Of a DNA stretch of 43,740 bases, positions 42,085 to 43,740 are shown one piece after another. Positions within the stretch are counted from its first letter, which is position 1. Every line of letters begins with the position of its first letter. The notes under the pieces are model-generated. The model did no database searches. It was not told where the DNA came from and saw only the letters and a list, made by a program, of their open reading frames with translations. The stretch lies in IMG/VR virus record IMGVR_UViG_3300009436_002091, positions 1 through 43,740 of that record. One strand, 5' to 3'. Origin of the DNA: a virus. A program made the position numbers and the translations under genes.

Positions 42085-43433
42085 CCGCTGATAGATTTCA
42101 AGTAGACAATCAAGAAACAAAAGACTTTTTAAATAATGTAGGTTGTGGATTTTGTCTAGCTAAATGGACACAAGTAACTATACATTTAGCATCTGGGCTT
42201 ACGCACAGTTGTCATCATGTTGGCGCACACAAAATACCTTTAGAAGAACTAAAAGACAATCCTTCTGCATTGCATAACACTAAACAAAAAAAGATGCGTA
42301 GAAAAGAAATGTTAGATGGTAAGCGTCCAGACGAGTGTGATTACTGTTGGCGTATTGAAGATAACACAAATGAGTTTAGTGACAGGATACTTAAAAGTGC
42401 ATCTAATTGGAGTCAAATAGACAAAGACGTAATTGCAACATCAACAGGTGACGAAGACATTTATCCTAGAGCAGTTGAAGTTAGCTTTAGTAACGTGTGT
42501 AATTTTAAGTGTGCATACTGTGGCCCGGCATTTAGTAGCAAGTGGACTGAAGAAATTAAAGCAGAGGGCCCGTATAAACTTCATCAGAAGCCGTATAATG
42601 CTATTAAGACACACGAAGTTCCTATTCCTGAACGTGATGAAAATCCTTATATTGAAGCATTTTGGAAATGGTTTCCGGACGCAGTTACTCATATGCATAC
42701 ATTCCGTATTACGGGCGGTGAGCCATTACTAAGTAAGCATACATTTAAAGTTATGGATTATTTACTAGAAAATCCACAACCTAAATTAAACTTTGCAATT
42801 AATACAAACGGATGTCCGCCTGATGCCTTATGGGATAAGTTTTTACAAAAAGTAAAGCTATTAGAAGATACTAATTCTGTAGGCAGGTTTACTATATTTG
42901 TAAGTGCTGAAAGCACAGGTGCGCAAGCTGAGTATAGTCGTGACGGCATGGACTGGGATTTATTCACAACCAATGTTGAAAGTTTACTTGCTAATACTAA
43001 TGAAGTTATAGTTTCGTTTATGAGTGCATTTAATATTTTAAGTTTACCTACACTTTCTAATTATATTAGGTATGTACGAAAATTAAAGCGTACATATAGA
43101 CATAGTCGACGTATAAAAATTGATTTTGCATATGTAAGACATCCTGAGTTTTTAGATATTAAAATAGCATCAAAAGAACTAATTGAAAAATATTTAACGC
43201 CGGCTATCAAGTATATGCAGATGGGAGAATACGATGATTGGGAAACTAAAAAATTAGTAAGAATCTATGAAGACTGCGAATCTCGTTTTAATAATCTTTT
43301 AAGTGAAAGTGTTGCAACAGACAAGTATAGATTTTATCAGTTTACAAAACAATACGATGCTCGCAGAGGTAAAAACTTTACTGAAGTGTTTCCTGAATTT
43401 AAAGATTTTTTAAAAGAGTATGAGGACAAGTAA
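42081..43433 (+). CDS. Radical SAM protein, twitch type, with N-terminal cysteine cluster
   Basis: A 450-aa radical SAM enzyme. The 4Fe-4S motif CNFKCAYC lies at 140-147 (Cys140, 144, 147), and the SAM-binding RITGGEPLL has its GGE at 212-214. Before this, Cys22 and Cys25, Cys44, and Cys86 and Cys89 in DECDYCW look like the ligands of an auxiliary cluster in an N-terminal SPASM/twitch-type region, as in the twitch-domain radical SAM proteins of marine phages and bacteria. The C-terminal 200 residues are helical and charged. Such enzymes generate a 5'-deoxyadenosyl radical to modify peptides, sugars or other substrates; the target here is unknown. It lies between two paralogous glycosyltransferase-like genes with ATGA and TAATG junctions, so a joint pathway is likely. 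Confidence 0.86.
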   Translation: MTADRFQVDNQETKDFLNNVGCGFCLAKWTQVTIHLASGLTHSCHHVGAHKIPLEELKDNPSALHNTKQKKMRRKEMLDGKRPDECDYCWRIEDNTNEFSDRILKSASNWSQIDKDVIATSTGDEDIYPRAVEVSFSNVCNFKCAYCGPAFSSKWTEEIKAEGPYKLHQKPYNAIKTHEVPIPERDENPYIEAFWKWFPDAVTHMHTFRITGGEPLLSKHTFKVMDYLLENPQPKLNFAINTNGCPPDALWDKFLQKVKLLEDTNSVGRFTIFVSAESTGAQAEYSRDGMDWDLFTTNVESLLANTNEVIVSFMSAFNILSLPTLSNYIRYVRKLKRTYRHSRRIKIDFAYVRHPEFLDIKIASKELIEKYLTPAIKYMQMGEYDDWETKKLVRIYEDCESRFNNLLSESVATDKYRFYQFTKQYDARRGKNFTEVFPEFKDFLKEYEDK

Positions 43434-43740
43434 TGTATGATATTATTTTTATAAGTTATAATGAAGCGCAAGCTGATGATAGTTGGAAAACTCTTAAAGA
43501 TAGATTTCCTTATGCTAAACGTATACACGGTGTAAAAGGTATTCACCAAGCACATATAGAAGCAGCAAAGGTTGCTGTTACTGATATGTTATGGATTGTT
43601 GATGCTGATGCTATTGTACTCGATAGTTTTGATTTTAGTTATATTCCAGATATTACTAATCAAGACACTGTTCATGTGTATACAAGTATAAATCCTATTA
43701 ATGGATTAGAATACGGCAATGGCGGAGTGAAGTTATTTCC
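43433..43740 (+). CDS. Glycosyltransferase-like protein, type B copy 2 (cut by window end)
   Basis: An open frame begins at an ATG overlapping the radical SAM stop (TAATG) and runs off the window after 102 codons. It starts MYDIIFISYNEAQADDSW, has PYAKRIHGVKG at about 26-36, WIVDADAIVLD with a D-A-D at 57-59, and GLEYGNGGVKLF at 91-102. Each of these blocks matches the protein at 41191-42084 in order and spacing, so it is a paralogue. The GT-A-type call rests on the same evidence. The 3' end is outside the window and the total length cannot be stated. Confidence 0.7.
   Translation, partial: MYDIIFISYNEAQADDSWKTLKDRFPYAKRIHGVKGIHQAHIEAAKVAVTDMLWIVDADAIVLDSFDFSYIPDITNQDTVHVYTSINPINGLEYGNGGVKLF

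Noticed and set aside
1-43740. tRNA genes, CRISPR arrays, insertion sequences, integrase or attachment sites
   Set aside because: Gaps between genes are too short for most of these, and reading through them showed no cloverleaf-like element, spaced repeats or transposase/integrase motifs. A tRNA scan would be needed to exclude one overlapping a gene.

Overview
The window is a piece of a marine T4-like (contractile-tail) phage genome. The evidence is a full set of T4-type genes: the gp46/gp47 recombination nuclease, a gp55-type late sigma factor, and a baseplate run in T4-like order (tube cap, gp53, hub, gp5, gp25, gp6). It also carries the collar-type fibre, glycosyltransferase and twitch radical SAM genes usual in marine relatives. 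By eye the DNA is AT-rich (about one third G+C) throughout, with short or overlapping gene junctions. The host cannot be read from the window. A marine alphaproteobacterium such as Pelagibacter, or a cyanobacterium, are the obvious candidates; no photosystem gene is present here.

Left arm (1-6941, minus strand, early/replication side). A gp55-like gene has its own sigma70-type promoter. After it, a second near-consensus promoter (TTGACT-17-TATAAT) drives a chain of overlapping genes: gp47, gp46, hemE, hemF, hemC, a 70-aa basic protein and a GIY-YIG nuclease-like protein. The junctions from gp47 to the 70-aa gene are ATGA, TAATG or ATGATTGA overlaps, so three tetrapyrrole-synthesis enzymes are translationally coupled behind the recombination nuclease. 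HemC (porphobilinogen deaminase), HemE (uroporphyrinogen decarboxylase) and HemF (oxygen-dependent coproporphyrinogen oxidase) keep their recognisable catalytic residues. HemC and HemF both end early at the C-terminus. HemD, the later protoporphyrinogen oxidase and ferrochelatase are absent from this window. This is the most unusual part of the sequence.

Divergent switch (about 6903-6983). The early promoter of gp55 points left and a candidate T4-type late promoter points right, and their elements overlap.

Right arm (6984-38588, plus strand, virion genes). These encode a tail-tube cap-like protein, a very short gp53, a 916-aa hub-like protein, a gp5 spike without a recognisable lysozyme domain, gp25, and a long gp6. 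Next comes a single 4953-aa protein containing two FG-GAP propeller segments separated by about 700 residues. A 204-aa protein, three fibre-like proteins sharing one N-terminal module (one with a gp12-type collar domain), and a further fibre/structural protein follow. TATAAATA-like late promoters sit 20-30 nt before several of these genes, matching the gp55 encoded next door.

Right end (38589-43740, plus strand). A separate sigma70-type promoter, overlapping a pair of GTATATAC palindromes, precedes a tightly overlapped module. It holds a 115-aa protein, two related glycosyltransferase-like proteins, a 177-aa unknown, another glycosyltransferase-like protein, a radical SAM enzyme with an N-terminal cysteine set, and a paralogous glycosyltransferase cut by the window edge. 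I saw no tRNA genes, CRISPR arrays, insertion sequences or integrase, and no gene-free stretch longer than about 85 bases.
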